Source: JAPKZH01 sp964537875 (GTDB lineage Bacteria; Acidobacteriota; Aminicenantia; Aminicenantales; UBA4085). From it: DNA of 64,000 bases. Shown here piece by piece: positions 1 through 8,651 of this stretch. The stretch is from NCBI GenBank assembly GCA_964537875.1, contig CAZIDN010000001.1:124001-188000 (forward strand), in the 5' to 3' direction. How positions within the stretch are numbered: the first letter of the stretch is position 1; every line of letters starts with the position of its first letter. The position numbers were made by a program, and so were the translations under genes. Below the pieces are notes generated by a model. That model had not been told where the DNA came from, did no database searches, and saw only the letters and a list, made by a program, of their open reading frames with translations.

Positions 1-159
1 TCTTCCAATACTTCCCAAGAGGGCAAATTCGATCGCGTCATAAACAGCTGTTTTGCCGACTCCATTACGTCCGTATATTGCGACGACATCGGCAGAGAGG
101 TCAAGTTTAGAGGACCTGAAGCATCGAAAATTTTCTATTTCAAGATTCTTGAGTCTCAT
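1..159 (-). CDS. SMC/Rad50-like AAA ATPase, N-terminal part (cut by window edge)
   Basis: The 53 visible codons start at an ATG at 159 and read MRLKNLEIENFRCF, the typical first strand of RecF/SbcC/SMC-type ATPases. A Walker A motif, GRNGVGKT (residues 30-37), is followed by AVYDAIEFALLG, the helix that follows Walker A in Rad50-like proteins. The rest lies outside the window. The start lies inside the 3' end of the preceding 183-aa gene (20-bp overlap), so it is the third gene of a translationally coupled operon. The family powers DNA-end or nucleoprotein remodelling. Paired with a small middle protein and an enzyme, as here, such ATPases occur in three-component conflict systems (ABC-3C). 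The fold call is firm; the defence role is inferred from gene order. Confidence 0.8.
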   Translation of the reverse strand, partial: MRLKNLEIENFRCFRSSKLDLSADVVAIYGRNGVGKTAVYDAIEFALLGSIGR

Positions 160-691
160 CGATTTGATTCTTTTGATTGTACTCGCCGCTGATAAGGCGT
201 TCTAAGATTCGCTCTTTTGAGCTTTTGGCAAGGTCCTGTAGTATTTTTTCTGAAATATTGCCGATCGGCAAGCTTCCAGTAGGCAAAAGCTCGTCAGACT
301 GTTGAAAACGAAAGAACGGAGTTTCCATCAATACTTCGTCGATGTTTCGGCTTCCAACTTCGATGCAGATCTTTCGACATACGTGCGTATCATTGCAGAC
401 TCCTTGCAGGGCCTCAACACGACTTGGGTCAATGTTCGAAATTAGAAACAGTAGGTACATGTCCTTTCGCTTCCCTACCTTGGGATCATCTCTCAGTTCA
501 GCCATGACTGATTGAGCCTTTGGCCAAGTTTCTAACAGCTGCTCTACTCCAGGGGATAAAGAAACACCGACTGCAGCATACCCAGAAACATACAAACCAA
601 CGAGTCTCGATTCCTTAATTTGCTCGGTTAGCTCGATTTTTTGCCATCCACTTTCTTGGAACATGCTTTGAAGTCTTTCGGGTAAGCTCAT
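140..691 (-). CDS. Small middle-component-like protein of the nitrilase/ATPase operon
   Basis: This 183-aa protein has no signal peptide or membrane segment. Its central part runs KDMYLLFLISN, then DTHVCRKICIEV (about residues 102-113). The pattern of a short hydrophobic strand followed by a D-x-x-V-C-R-K box reminds me of the middle components (MC1-like) of ABC-type three-component systems, but I cannot confirm that without a profile search. Its ATG overlaps the stop of the 629-aa nitrilase-like gene by 4 bp (ATGA). A GGAGG site lies about 10 bases upstream of the start. Its own 3' end overlaps the ATPase start. The charged C-terminus (after residue 145) looks helical and could contact the ATPase. 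No catalytic motif is visible. Confidence 0.6.
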   Translation of the reverse strand: MSLPERLQSMFQESGWQKIELTEQIKESRLVGLYVSGYAAVGVSLSPGVEQLLETWPKAQSVMAELRDDPKVGKRKDMYLLFLISNIDPSRVEALQGVCNDTHVCRKICIEVGSRNIDEVLMETPFFRFQQSDELLPTGSLPIGNISEKILQDLAKSSKERILERLISGEYNQKNQIDETQES

Positions 692-2577
692 GGTGCCAGA
701 GCCTCCATAATGTGCTGACTCACGCGTTGGATCATATCGTCCTTGCTATCAGATGCGCTAGCGGCACCCGACAAGTCGCCACCATGCAAAACTCTTAACC
801 GTTGGGTTTCAGCACCTCTGGTTAAATCGCCTTGCTGCAAATGCAAACCCAGAGAGCCTTCTTGACCTATGGTTATTTGATCCATCAGACTCGGAAGCTG
901 CTGTCTAAATTCATCCATGACTGGGTGATCAATTAGTATGGCAATAAACAAATGTTTCGACAAAACAATATTTTGTAATGGCGGCTCGTAGAGGTATTTC
1001 AAAAGACGAATCACCATTTCCCTTAGAAGGAATTGGGGCCCTCCCCAAGAGAGTGTGATACCGACATCGGCCCCCGCTACTGAATGATGAGAAGTTCCAG
1101 GGCTTGGAGTTATTGAGCCACCATTGAAGACAGCACGGCTGATCCAAATCAGAGTGTAGATGCGTATGAATTGCTTTACAGCCATGGAACAGTCGTCTTG
1201 CCAGATAAGTGGTTCCTTTTCCGCAAGTGGAAACCGCGGAAATTTGTCTTTATCCCAACAGCAAAAGAAAGTATTCAATGCGTTACGAGCGATTTCATCT
1301 CGATTGTTGATTGCCATTAGCCATGCGGCCATAGAATCGTTGTATCCACTGATGCAATCCGTCACAAATGCCTCCGCCTTTCGCGCATCTTCAAGTCCAC
1401 TTTTATATTCACGAAGCCCTTCTTTCCATTCCCACTCCAACCAGTGCCGAACAGGCGGAATCGGCGCAAAAGAGTTCATGCCCAACCTGCCACTTACCAA
1501 GAGATTCTCAATTGATGCAAACCTCGGAGCAGGCTCCGGAAAAGGAACCGACTGTCCACTCCCTGGTGTGTGATCTACCAGATAATGCGGCTTATAAACC
1601 ACCCAATAGATGCCGGGTCCAGACTCGCGCATCGTGACCGCCTGATGGTTATGACCGCCTTCGTCCTTGATCCAGTAGGTGTGTGTGCAGCCAAGTTCGC
1701 CTCTCCAACACCCATATGGAAAATTTAATTTCGTCTTTCCCCATATTTCAGATTTCCCTTTCTTGTCGTTCGCATTGTTAATGAACAGGAGGCAGCCTTG
1801 GCCAGTTGAGACCTTCCTAACGGGCGGCTCAAAATAACTTTTGATTGCTTGCTTGAATTGTATTACGTCTGGGTTCATCTGCATCTGAAGCAAGAAGGTG
1901 AAATCAAGCTGCATTCCAGGAATATTCGCTTCAATCTGCTGCCTTAGATCTGTAACGAAATTCCCGTGAGTGAAATCACTACATATCTGGACACAAAAGT
2001 TGATTCTCTCTCCGGATCGACTCGCCGCTGACCGAAAGACGAGAATCGAATTACCAAAGAATATTGAAAGAGCTTGTTCATGGTCCTCGGGATGGAGTTT
2101 GGGCTGTATAAATCTGGCTAAGCGTCCTGCTTCATCTCGGATAATGGTAGTTGCCGCATTAACAAATTGATTGTTCGAACCTCCAACTAGCCATGAATCC
2201 GGCTCGGGCATTTCAGGAAGAGCTCTAACTTCTGCAACATATTCATCCCAGGTAAGATACTCGAGACCAGCGACAATTACCATTGGTCGATTGGAACGAT
2301 GAAGCAGATCTTCAAGTATGGAGATTCCGTCGCGTGGCAAAGAGAGCTCTGGGATAATAATAAACATTGGACGCAGCGGGGTTTGGGGAATTATCGCGTT
2401 CAGAAGAAAGTCTCGAAGACATTCCAACACAATGCGCTTTGTGCGAACCAGATCCGCACGAATCTTAGTTGGCTGATTTCCACGGACTGGGAGTGGTGTG
2501 TGCCACTGAACTAGGAAAATATCAACCTTTCCGTCTTCGGGCAGCACCAAATCTATGCTCATCGGGTGTATGTGCAT
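688..2577 (-). CDS. Nitrilase-fold (carbon-nitrogen hydrolase-like) protein with long C-terminal extension
   Basis: The 629-aa protein has an N-terminal domain (about residues 15-300) with the three landmarks of the nitrilase superfamily in the right order and spacing: a Glu in FIIIPELSLP (E77), a Lys in IQPKLHPEDHE (K160) and a Cys in CVQICSDF (C199). These form the E-K-C triad that hydrolyses amide or nitrile bonds. The remaining ~320 residues match no family I recognise, and this makes it about twice the length of an ordinary nitrilase. It heads a three-gene operon with a small protein and an SMC-like ATPase. It is the likely enzymatic effector of a conflict system; the substrate is unknown. 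The start is the ATG at 2577 (a second ATG at 2562 is possible). Base composition is more AT-rich than in most of the window, suggesting transfer. Confidence 0.7.
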   Translation of the reverse strand: MHIHPMSIDLVLPEDGKVDIFLVQWHTPLPVRGNQPTKIRADLVRTKRIVLECLRDFLLNAIIPQTPLRPMFIIIPELSLPRDGISILEDLLHRSNRPMVIVAGLEYLTWDEYVAEVRALPEMPEPDSWLVGGSNNQFVNAATTIIRDEAGRLARFIQPKLHPEDHEQALSIFFGNSILVFRSAASRSGERINFCVQICSDFTHGNFVTDLRQQIEANIPGMQLDFTFLLQMQMNPDVIQFKQAIKSYFEPPVRKVSTGQGCLLFINNANDKKGKSEIWGKTKLNFPYGCWRGELGCTHTYWIKDEGGHNHQAVTMRESGPGIYWVVYKPHYLVDHTPGSGQSVPFPEPAPRFASIENLLVSGRLGMNSFAPIPPVRHWLEWEWKEGLREYKSGLEDARKAEAFVTDCISGYNDSMAAWLMAINNRDEIARNALNTFFCCWDKDKFPRFPLAEKEPLIWQDDCSMAVKQFIRIYTLIWISRAVFNGGSITPSPGTSHHSVAGADVGITLSWGGPQFLLREMVIRLLKYLYEPPLQNIVLSKHLFIAILIDHPVMDEFRQQLPSLMDQITIGQEGSLGLHLQQGDLTRGAETQRLRVLHGGDLSGAASASDSKDDMIQRVSQHIMEALAP

Positions 2578-3092
2578 TTCACTCTATCTTTGTTCATTGG
2601 TAGTTTTGGCCTGGAATCCCGTGCTCTCGCTCTGTGAGTCGACTCCATTCCTCACTCGGATTCCGCTCCTTCTGCGAAATCATCGAGAACTCTATCCGAC
2701 AAATGTTCCAAGTGTTTTTCTTTCGCCAAATCGCGCAAACTGTCAAAGGATATGTAGGTGCAGGTTTCGGCAAATGGTCCACTTTCTAGGTGTGATAAAA
2801 CAGGGCATCTAATTACTTGGAACACTTTGTCCCGCTTGCTTTATAGGTATTTCGCTTTCTGTAAGCTGGCCGCAGGCGGCCTTTCGCATCGAAAATCCCA
2901 TCTCGCTACTCTCAGGAAGCATAAATCGAAGCTCAGAGTATGTCAAGGGCGGCTGGGCTCAAAATAGCGGAAGGCAGGCGCGGAAGCCGGGGCGCAAGCT
3001 AAGAAGCGCCGGAAATCCAGCAGACCTCTCCTCTTGGGAATGGTGAAAACAACTTGGCGGAGAGGAATATCCAGGATAAGCTGCTGCCGCAT
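2578..3092. other. Non-coding stretch with transposon debris
   Basis: I see no credible gene in these 515 bases. The part from about 2961 contains a degenerate copy of the repeat found at 3235 and 11307. The segment 3000-3092 still encodes, on the minus strand, a continuation of the adjacent IS91-type transposase past its in-frame stop (RQQLILDIPLRQVVFTIPK), after which similarity ends. Confidence 0.5.
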
Positions 3093-3281
3093 TCACTCGC
3101 CCCATTCCTCCAGCCTCTTTGTATGACATGACGGGCAGTAACCTCGGGTCCGGCAGGAGAACATCAGGAGCCGCTCCTCGCTACAGTCCGGGCAGCGGAT
3201 CCGGGCGAACCCGCAACGAGGATTGCCGCAGTCCAAATAGCGGAAATCAGGCTTAGAAGACGCAGGGGAGCATAAAAACAC
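2960..3281 (-). pseudogene. Truncated IS91-type transposase (zinc-binding N-terminal domain)
   Basis: Reading leftwards from 3281, the product shows the cysteine-rich zinc-binding start of IS91-family (Y1/HUH) transposases: FRYLDCGNPRCGFARIRC, then CRTRGYCPSCHTKRLEEWGE. The frame meets a TGA at about 3093-3095, where relatives have a Trp (WGEWM), so a TGG-to-TGA change is likely. Beyond it the frame continues with family-like MRQQLILDIPLRQVVFTIPK and then diverges into PAFRYFEPSRP and a stop. The catalytic tyrosine domain is absent. It is a decayed remnant at the border between the nitrilase operon and the restriction operon and may record how this island was assembled. Confidence 0.7.
3235..3262 (+). 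repeat. Island-flanking repeat, copy 1
   Basis: These 28 bases match positions 11308-11335 at 27 of 28 bases (one T/C difference). They contain AATAGCGGAAATCAGGC and lie inside the IS91 remnant, where the minus strand encodes PDFRYL. A third, more diverged copy begins near 2961. The two good copies are direct repeats on either side of the restriction-modification operon. Confidence 0.75.
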
Positions 3282-3503
3282 TGGACATCACCCAGACCTA
3301 TCCTCCCGATCAATCTGACTTCGGCCATTTCTAATTGCTTTGTTATCCAGTAGCTATTCTTTAGCCCCGTACAGCGCTGTTCGCGATGCTGTACTCTCCG
3401 TGGCTATTCCTTTTGCGTTCCGATGGGTAGTATCAGTCGCGAGGCCGGCCGTGTCGTATCGCGTGAACAGCCCTCGCACCAGATCAAGCCGACCTGATTA
3501 GAA

Positions 3504-4232
3504 TCAATATATCCAGGTCTCATGCGCCAGTGGAGCAGAATTCAAATCCTGCCGATGCAAGCGCCAACGTGGGATATGTTGGTCCATGATTGAGATGAAA
3601 CGATCGTTATGATGCCGTTCGATGAGATGCGCAAGTTCGTGAACGATAATGTACTCCAGGCACTGTATCGGTTTCTTTACGAGCTCGAGGTTAAGCCAGA
3701 TCCGGCAGGCCTTCAAATTGCAGGAGCCCCATTTTGTTTTCATCTTTTTGATGCGCCACTGTGTGACCTGAACGCCTAGGGCCTCCTGCCATTTTTTTAA
3801 GAGAGGCGGGATCAACTCCCTGAGTTGTTGACGATACCAATCCTGTAAAACCTGCCTGCGGCGTTCTGCCGTGGTCCCGGGCTGCACATGGAGCTCTATG
3901 GCATATTTGCCACGCACTACTACTCTAGGCACTCCGTCGTGGTAGAGGACGCGAAGGCGATAACGGTGCCCCAGAAAATAGTGGCTTTCACCACTGACCA
4001 ACTCCCGTCCGGATTCGCGCGACTGGGCCCTGAATCTTTCCTGGTGCTTTTTGATCCAACCAAGCTTACCGGCGACCGCCAAACGTACGGCGTCATTGTT
4101 AACATTTAGGGGTGCCGCAACCCGCACACGGCCATTCGGGGGATAAACGCCGAGGTGCAGATTCTTGATGTTCTTGCGGACAACTTGAACCACCAGCCCG
4201 CTCACTCGAATTTCGGTGAACTCAGTACTCAT
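3504..4232 (-). CDS. YgjP/SprT-like zinc metallopeptidase (M48-type) of the restriction operon
   Basis: This 242-aa protein ends in a minigluzincin-type metallopeptidase domain: KKMKTKWGSC (about 162-171), then the zinc site VHELAHLIERHH with HELAH at 198-202. The family (YgjP, DUF45) is often encoded directly after hsdR in type I restriction loci. Its biochemical role there is not established; removing stalled or covalently bound proteins from DNA is one idea by analogy with SprT/Spartan. The ATG at 4232 overlaps the 3' end of hsdR by 11 bp, so it is the last gene of the hsdMSR operon. No signal peptide is present, so it should be cytoplasmic. Confidence 0.85.
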   Translation of the reverse strand: MSTEFTEIRVSGLVVQVVRKNIKNLHLGVYPPNGRVRVAAPLNVNNDAVRLAVAGKLGWIKKHQERFRAQSRESGRELVSGESHYFLGHRYRLRVLYHDGVPRVVVRGKYAIELHVQPGTTAERRRQVLQDWYRQQLRELIPPLLKKWQEALGVQVTQWRIKKMKTKWGSCNLKACRIWLNLELVKKPIQCLEYIIVHELAHLIERHHNDRFISIMDQHIPRWRLHRQDLNSAPLAHETWIY

Positions 4233-7200
4233 CCTGGTTTTTCACTAACGCGAGGATTCTCTCGATCCGTTCTTCCAACGATTCCGTGGCGTAGGCAGCT
4301 CGAGGTTCCCGCACAGCTCCCGCCCGGGCGATCTCACCCTCGCCTCCCACTTTTGTCCCAGCCGACTCTAATGCGGCCCGGATCGCATTTCTCTCCTTCT
4401 TGATCTTGAACAGATTGCTTCGCCATTCGTCCTGGCGACTAGCACGGACTGCTTTATCGATTGCCAATGCCAGAGCTTCGTTCTTGTCGAGGTTGTCATA
4501 TAACGCCCGCTTGCCGGGGGTATTCATCGTCACAGGGTAATCACCACCTACTTCCGGGCTCTTAACTTTCTTTGTCAACTCGACGATCTTACGCAGATAC
4601 TCCTGATAGTCCAGCGCCTCCTTTCGGCGCTGTTCGATTAGGGCATCTAGGAGTTCTGACATTTTTTCGTAGTACTTCGGGTTGATCGGCTGTTCGTTAA
4701 TGATCAGCTTGCGGACGTTATTTTCAATCGTTTCCGCGACAGCGTCGTTGTTCTTTCTGATTCCATCCGGCAGAGTATCGACCGCGTCAACCCCTCGCTC
4801 GACTATAAGCTGGATAAGGGAAAGATCATCGAAGGCGGACACTTTTTCGCTTTCTTCTGCCCTGATGTAGGTGTCGATCAGATGTCGCATGGCCGGTTCA
4901 TACATTTTGAGGTCGATGTAATCGCCGCTAGCAAGCTTTACCTCGTTGCGGGCCTTTTCGTAGTGATCAACGTCGGTCTTCAGCGCGTCGATTTCTCCGG
5001 AGGAATAGCCGGCTTCTCCCAGCTCGTTGGCGAGTTCGGCGAACGCTCGCACAAAGGCCGCTACGTGCTTGTAGAGGGTAAGCCGTTTCGGCTCGTTGAC
5101 CTTGAGTTGCTCAGCGTCGGCCGAATCCTTGGCACAGAAATAGCGAAAATAAGCTGCTGAGTCCTTCGGCAACTCGACCGGCTCGCAAAGAGCCCTCACA
5201 GCCTCTCGGGTTTCCTCCAGACGCTCCCGGGCATTTGCCAGTCGGTCTTGCAGCAGTCCCGCCACATCCTCTCTGTCGTATCCATCCAGGGCGCCAGAGG
5301 TATAGTCCTGCACCGCACCCTCAAGGCTTTTGAACAGGTCCTTGTAGTCGATGATATACCCATATTCCTTGTCGTCGCCGTCCAACCGGTTCACCCGGCA
5401 GATAGCCTGGAACAGGCCGTGGTCGCGCATTTGCTTGTCGATGTATAGGTAAGTTGCCGGCGGCGCATCAAAACCTGTTAGCAACTTATCGACCACGATG
5501 AGGAGCTTCATCTGCCCCGGCTCTTGCACGAACTTTTTCTTGGCATGTTTCTCGAACTCCTCCGCTTTGTTCACCGCGATTTCGAGGGGCTCGTTGAACC
5601 AGTCGGCGAGCATCTGCTTATAGATCGAATACTGCTGCAGGTTTTCGGTTTCCCCTTCACCGCTCTCCTCGCCCTTCAAATCAGCCGCGGACGGCCTATA
5701 GGAGGTCACAATGGCACACTTGCCCTTTAGATCGGTCTTGTTGAATAGCTCGTAGAACTTGCACGCCTGGTAGATGCTGCCGGAGACAAGCATGGCATTA
5801 CCGCGTCCGCTCTTCAGTCGGTCTCGAGTTTCCATGTCCATCAGGATATCGGCAACGATCTGCTCTAGACGCGACTGGCTGGAGAGCACCTTCTGCATCG
5901 TTCCCCAACGCTGCTTGAGCTGGGCTTTCGCCAGATCGGTCAGGCCTCGAGTTTTGGCCTCAAACCACTGGTCGATCTTCGCCTGGGACGTGATGCGTTG
6001 GTCAATGTCTCGCGCCTCATAGCGCAGGTCAACTACTACCTTGTCTTTCACCGCTTCGTCGAACTTATAGGTGTGGATGTAACGCCCGAAGACTTCAATA
6101 CTCTTCTGCTTATCGGCCTTGAGAAGAGGCGTGCCGGTGAAACCGATAAACATGGCATTCGGCAGGATGCCCTTCATGGCCTTGTGCAACTCGCCGGACT
6201 GAGTGCGATGGCATTCGTCCACAAAGACGAAGAGGTTGCCCTTGGCGGCAAATCCGGGCGGCAGAGCCTTCTTCAACTCCTCGATGTAAGCAGGGATGTC
6301 GCCAATCTCCTCGATTTCCTCTTTCCCGCCGAACTTATGGATTAATGAACACATCAACCAAGGCGCGGTCGCGTTCAGTTTAGCAATCAAATCTGCCCCG
6401 CTCTTGGTTCGGTAGATCTCTTCATTGATACCCTTATAGACCCTCTCTATCTGCTCGTCGAGCTCTGTGCGGTCGGTGATGATCAACATCCGCGCATCCG
6501 TTGCATGTTCGCGGATCCACTTGGTCAGCCACACCATGATCAGGCTCTTGCCCGAGCCCTGGGTGTGCCAGATGATCCCACCCTCACGCCGCTTTACACG
6601 TTCCTGTGCGGCCCGCACGCCGAAATACTGGTTCGGGCGGCAGAGTTTCTTGACTCCGGCGTCGAAAACGATGAAGTCGTGAATGAGTTCGAGGAAGCGG
6701 GCTTTGCTGCAAATTTGAACGATAGCGCGTTCCAGCAGGCTCTCAACAGGACTCTCTTCCTTCCATCTGAGGTAATACTTCTCCGGCGTCTGAATGGCGC
6801 CGTAACGCAGACCCTCGGTATCGTTTCCTGCCATCACCCACTGCACTGTTGAGAAGAAGTGTTCGATGAAGATCTTCTTCTGGTTGTCGAGATTTTGGCG
6901 GATACCTTCAGCCACGGAAACCGTTGAGCGCTTAAGCTCCAGCACCCCGAGCGCAATTCCGTTGACATAGAGCACTATGTCGGGGCGTTTGGTGTGAGCT
7001 TTAGCGGAAGTGCTAAGGACGGTCACCTCCTCGGCAATTGCGAAGTGGTTCCGTTCCGGGTACTCCCAATCGACTAGCCAGACTGTCTGCATGTTCTCGC
7101 CGACCTCGGCTTTCACCTTAACGCCGTAGCGCAGCAGCTCATAAACGGCGCGGTTGCGGTCATAGATGCTCTTGCTGGTATCCCCCGACGCCTTGCCTAG

Positions 7201-7398
7201 GACGTGAAGGGCCCGCGCGATGAGCCCTTCATCGTATCCCTGCTTGTCGCGCAGGAATTTACGCAGCAATCCCTCCTCGATGTTACGGTTGCCCTCGCGA
7301 TCTATCCAGTCGCCGAGATAGTCGTAGCCGAGCTGCTCCCGGAACAGCTTCACCACGCGCTGCTGGGTTTTCTTTTCTATCTGGCCGACGGTGCTCAT
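4222..7398 (-). CDS. hsdR: Type I restriction enzyme, R (endonuclease/translocase) subunit
   Basis: At 1058 aa it is a normal-length HsdR. The N-terminal PD-(D/E)xK nuclease domain shows KRPDIVLYVNG (D140) and GVLELKR (E154, K156). The superfamily 2 helicase motor follows, with Walker A HTQGSGKS (278-285), DECHRTQ (394 on) and FTGTP. RVNRLDGDDKEYGYIIDY marks the second RecA-like domain. The C-terminal ~350 residues are helical, as expected for docking onto the methylase. The gene overlaps hsdS upstream by 4 bp and the metallopeptidase downstream by 11 bp. The reading frame is intact with all motifs present, so the system could be active. Confidence 0.95.
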   Translation of the reverse strand: MSTVGQIEKKTQQRVVKLFREQLGYDYLGDWIDREGNRNIEEGLLRKFLRDKQGYDEGLIARALHVLGKASGDTSKSIYDRNRAVYELLRYGVKVKAEVGENMQTVWLVDWEYPERNHFAIAEEVTVLSTSAKAHTKRPDIVLYVNGIALGVLELKRSTVSVAEGIRQNLDNQKKIFIEHFFSTVQWVMAGNDTEGLRYGAIQTPEKYYLRWKEESPVESLLERAIVQICSKARFLELIHDFIVFDAGVKKLCRPNQYFGVRAAQERVKRREGGIIWHTQGSGKSLIMVWLTKWIREHATDARMLIITDRTELDEQIERVYKGINEEIYRTKSGADLIAKLNATAPWLMCSLIHKFGGKEEIEEIGDIPAYIEELKKALPPGFAAKGNLFVFVDECHRTQSGELHKAMKGILPNAMFIGFTGTPLLKADKQKSIEVFGRYIHTYKFDEAVKDKVVVDLRYEARDIDQRITSQAKIDQWFEAKTRGLTDLAKAQLKQRWGTMQKVLSSQSRLEQIVADILMDMETRDRLKSGRGNAMLVSGSIYQACKFYELFNKTDLKGKCAIVTSYRPSAADLKGEESGEGETENLQQYSIYKQMLADWFNEPLEIAVNKAEEFEKHAKKKFVQEPGQMKLLIVVDKLLTGFDAPPATYLYIDKQMRDHGLFQAICRVNRLDGDDKEYGYIIDYKDLFKSLEGAVQDYTSGALDGYDREDVAGLLQDRLANARERLEETREAVRALCEPVELPKDSAAYFRYFCAKDSADAEQLKVNEPKRLTLYKHVAAFVRAFAELANELGEAGYSSGEIDALKTDVDHYEKARNEVKLASGDYIDLKMYEPAMRHLIDTYIRAEESEKVSAFDDLSLIQLIVERGVDAVDTLPDGIRKNNDAVAETIENNVRKLIINEQPINPKYYEKMSELLDALIEQRRKEALDYQEYLRKIVELTKKVKSPEVGGDYPVTMNTPGKRALYDNLDKNEALALAIDKAVRASRQDEWRSNLFKIKKERNAIRAALESAGTKVGGEGEIARAGAVREPRAAYATESLEERIERILALVKNQDEY

Positions 7399-8651
7399 AC
7401 CAGACGCGTCCTTCCGGAAAGCAGTTCCTGCATCATCCCTTGTTTTAGGGAAAGGATCTTGGCCAGCCGCTGCTCCAGCGCGGCTATCTCGGCGTCCATG
7501 TAGGAAAGGACCTCGGCGATGGCGGTTTGTTCTGCCCTACCGGGAACACAAATTGAAACGACATCGACAAACTTACGATTAAGGCCAGGCTGCGCAGAGC
7601 TGGCGATCTGTTTGTCAATCTGGCTGCGGGTTGCTGGTAAGCAAAGCGAGTAATACAAGAAGCCATTGTCCAAGGCACAGTCGCCGCGCATGATGAAGAG
7701 ATGCTCGTTGACGCATGCATGCTCGAAATGGGCACCGACATAGAACGCTACTTTCCCAGTGTTGGCGCCGTCCTTGTTAATCAGTACATCCCGCTCCCTT
7801 AGAACACCCGTCGACATTGAGAGGAAGAAGCTCTCAGAAACCTTCTTTACGGTTGCGACGTTCAGTCCATTATCGTTATGAACATTCTCGCCGCCAAGAC
7901 TCGGGACATCGCCTTCTTCAGTAACGCCACCCTTGGGTCGCCGCCCCGTTTCCAGATTGCACAATTCACCAAGTGGCCTAACCTCCCACTCCCCGCTGAA
8001 GCCCGGCAGGCGGGTCTGGCCCGTTAGGAGCTGCTGCATGGCGGCCTGCTTGAGGTCGCGTTTCTTGGCGATGAGCTGATCCAGCGCACCGATCAGTGCA
8101 TCCACATCCCCAAGCGCCGCTGCGATGGCGTGTTGTTCTTGAAGAATCGGCAGTATGGTAGTGATGTTATTCAATATCTGCGTGTTAATTGAAGCCATCG
8201 TCTGACCGACCGCCACATCATGGACTCGCCGTTTGAACGGCTCACTGTGGAATTGGTAGCTAAGGTAAGGTGCAAATGCCTTGCTCTTATACGGACGGAC
8301 GCGCAACAAGCGTCCAGAGAACAACCAGCCTGCTTCGGATTTGCGAATGAGCGCATTTCGGTCAACCGACCCGACACGGCTGAATACGATGTCGCCGGCG
8401 TCTAGCAAGTATGCTCGCAATCGTTTGCGGTCAGGGTCAGATACTAATGGTAGATTGACGTGCATCACACCGAGTTCGCCGAGATGCTCTACAGTAATTA
8501 TCGGCGTGCCATCGTCAACATAGTCACGCTCATGTAGAGATGAGCCATATGGGCCGGTTTTCACGTCTGCGACATCCGCAATCCGCGCAACCTCCCATTC
8601 CTCCGGAATCACCCCCACCTCGGTCTGCTTGTAGCCGGGCTTCACTTCCAT
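7395..8651 (-). CDS. hsdS: Type I restriction system specificity subunit
   Basis: The 418-aa protein has the HsdS duplicated layout. Target-recognition domain 1 begins after GVIPEEWEVARIADV (about residue 13), and the first conserved helix carries LIAKKRDLKQAAMQQLLTG (about 198-216). Domain 2 begins GFSGEWEVRPLGELC, and a second helix ends LSLKQGMMQELLSGRTRLV. The two helices resemble each other, as expected for the spacer arms that set the gap in the bipartite target. The target sequence cannot be read from the protein. It overlaps hsdM by 10 bp and hsdR by 4 bp, so all three subunits are translationally coupled. Confidence 0.93.
   Translation of the reverse strand: MEVKPGYKQTEVGVIPEEWEVARIADVADVKTGPYGSSLHERDYVDDGTPIITVEHLGELGVMHVNLPLVSDPDRKRLRAYLLDAGDIVFSRVGSVDRNALIRKSEAGWLFSGRLLRVRPYKSKAFAPYLSYQFHSEPFKRRVHDVAVGQTMASINTQILNNITTILPILQEQHAIAAALGDVDALIGALDQLIAKKRDLKQAAMQQLLTGQTRLPGFSGEWEVRPLGELCNLETGRRPKGGVTEEGDVPSLGGENVHNDNGLNVATVKKVSESFFLSMSTGVLRERDVLINKDGANTGKVAFYVGAHFEHACVNEHLFIMRGDCALDNGFLYYSLCLPATRSQIDKQIASSAQPGLNRKFVDVVSICVPGRAEQTAIAEVLSYMDAEIAALEQRLAKILSLKQGMMQELLSGRTRLV

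Noticed and set aside
2594..2782. 62-codon frame upstream of the nitrilase-like gene
   Set aside because: No ribosome site, no motif and biased composition; treated as non-coding.
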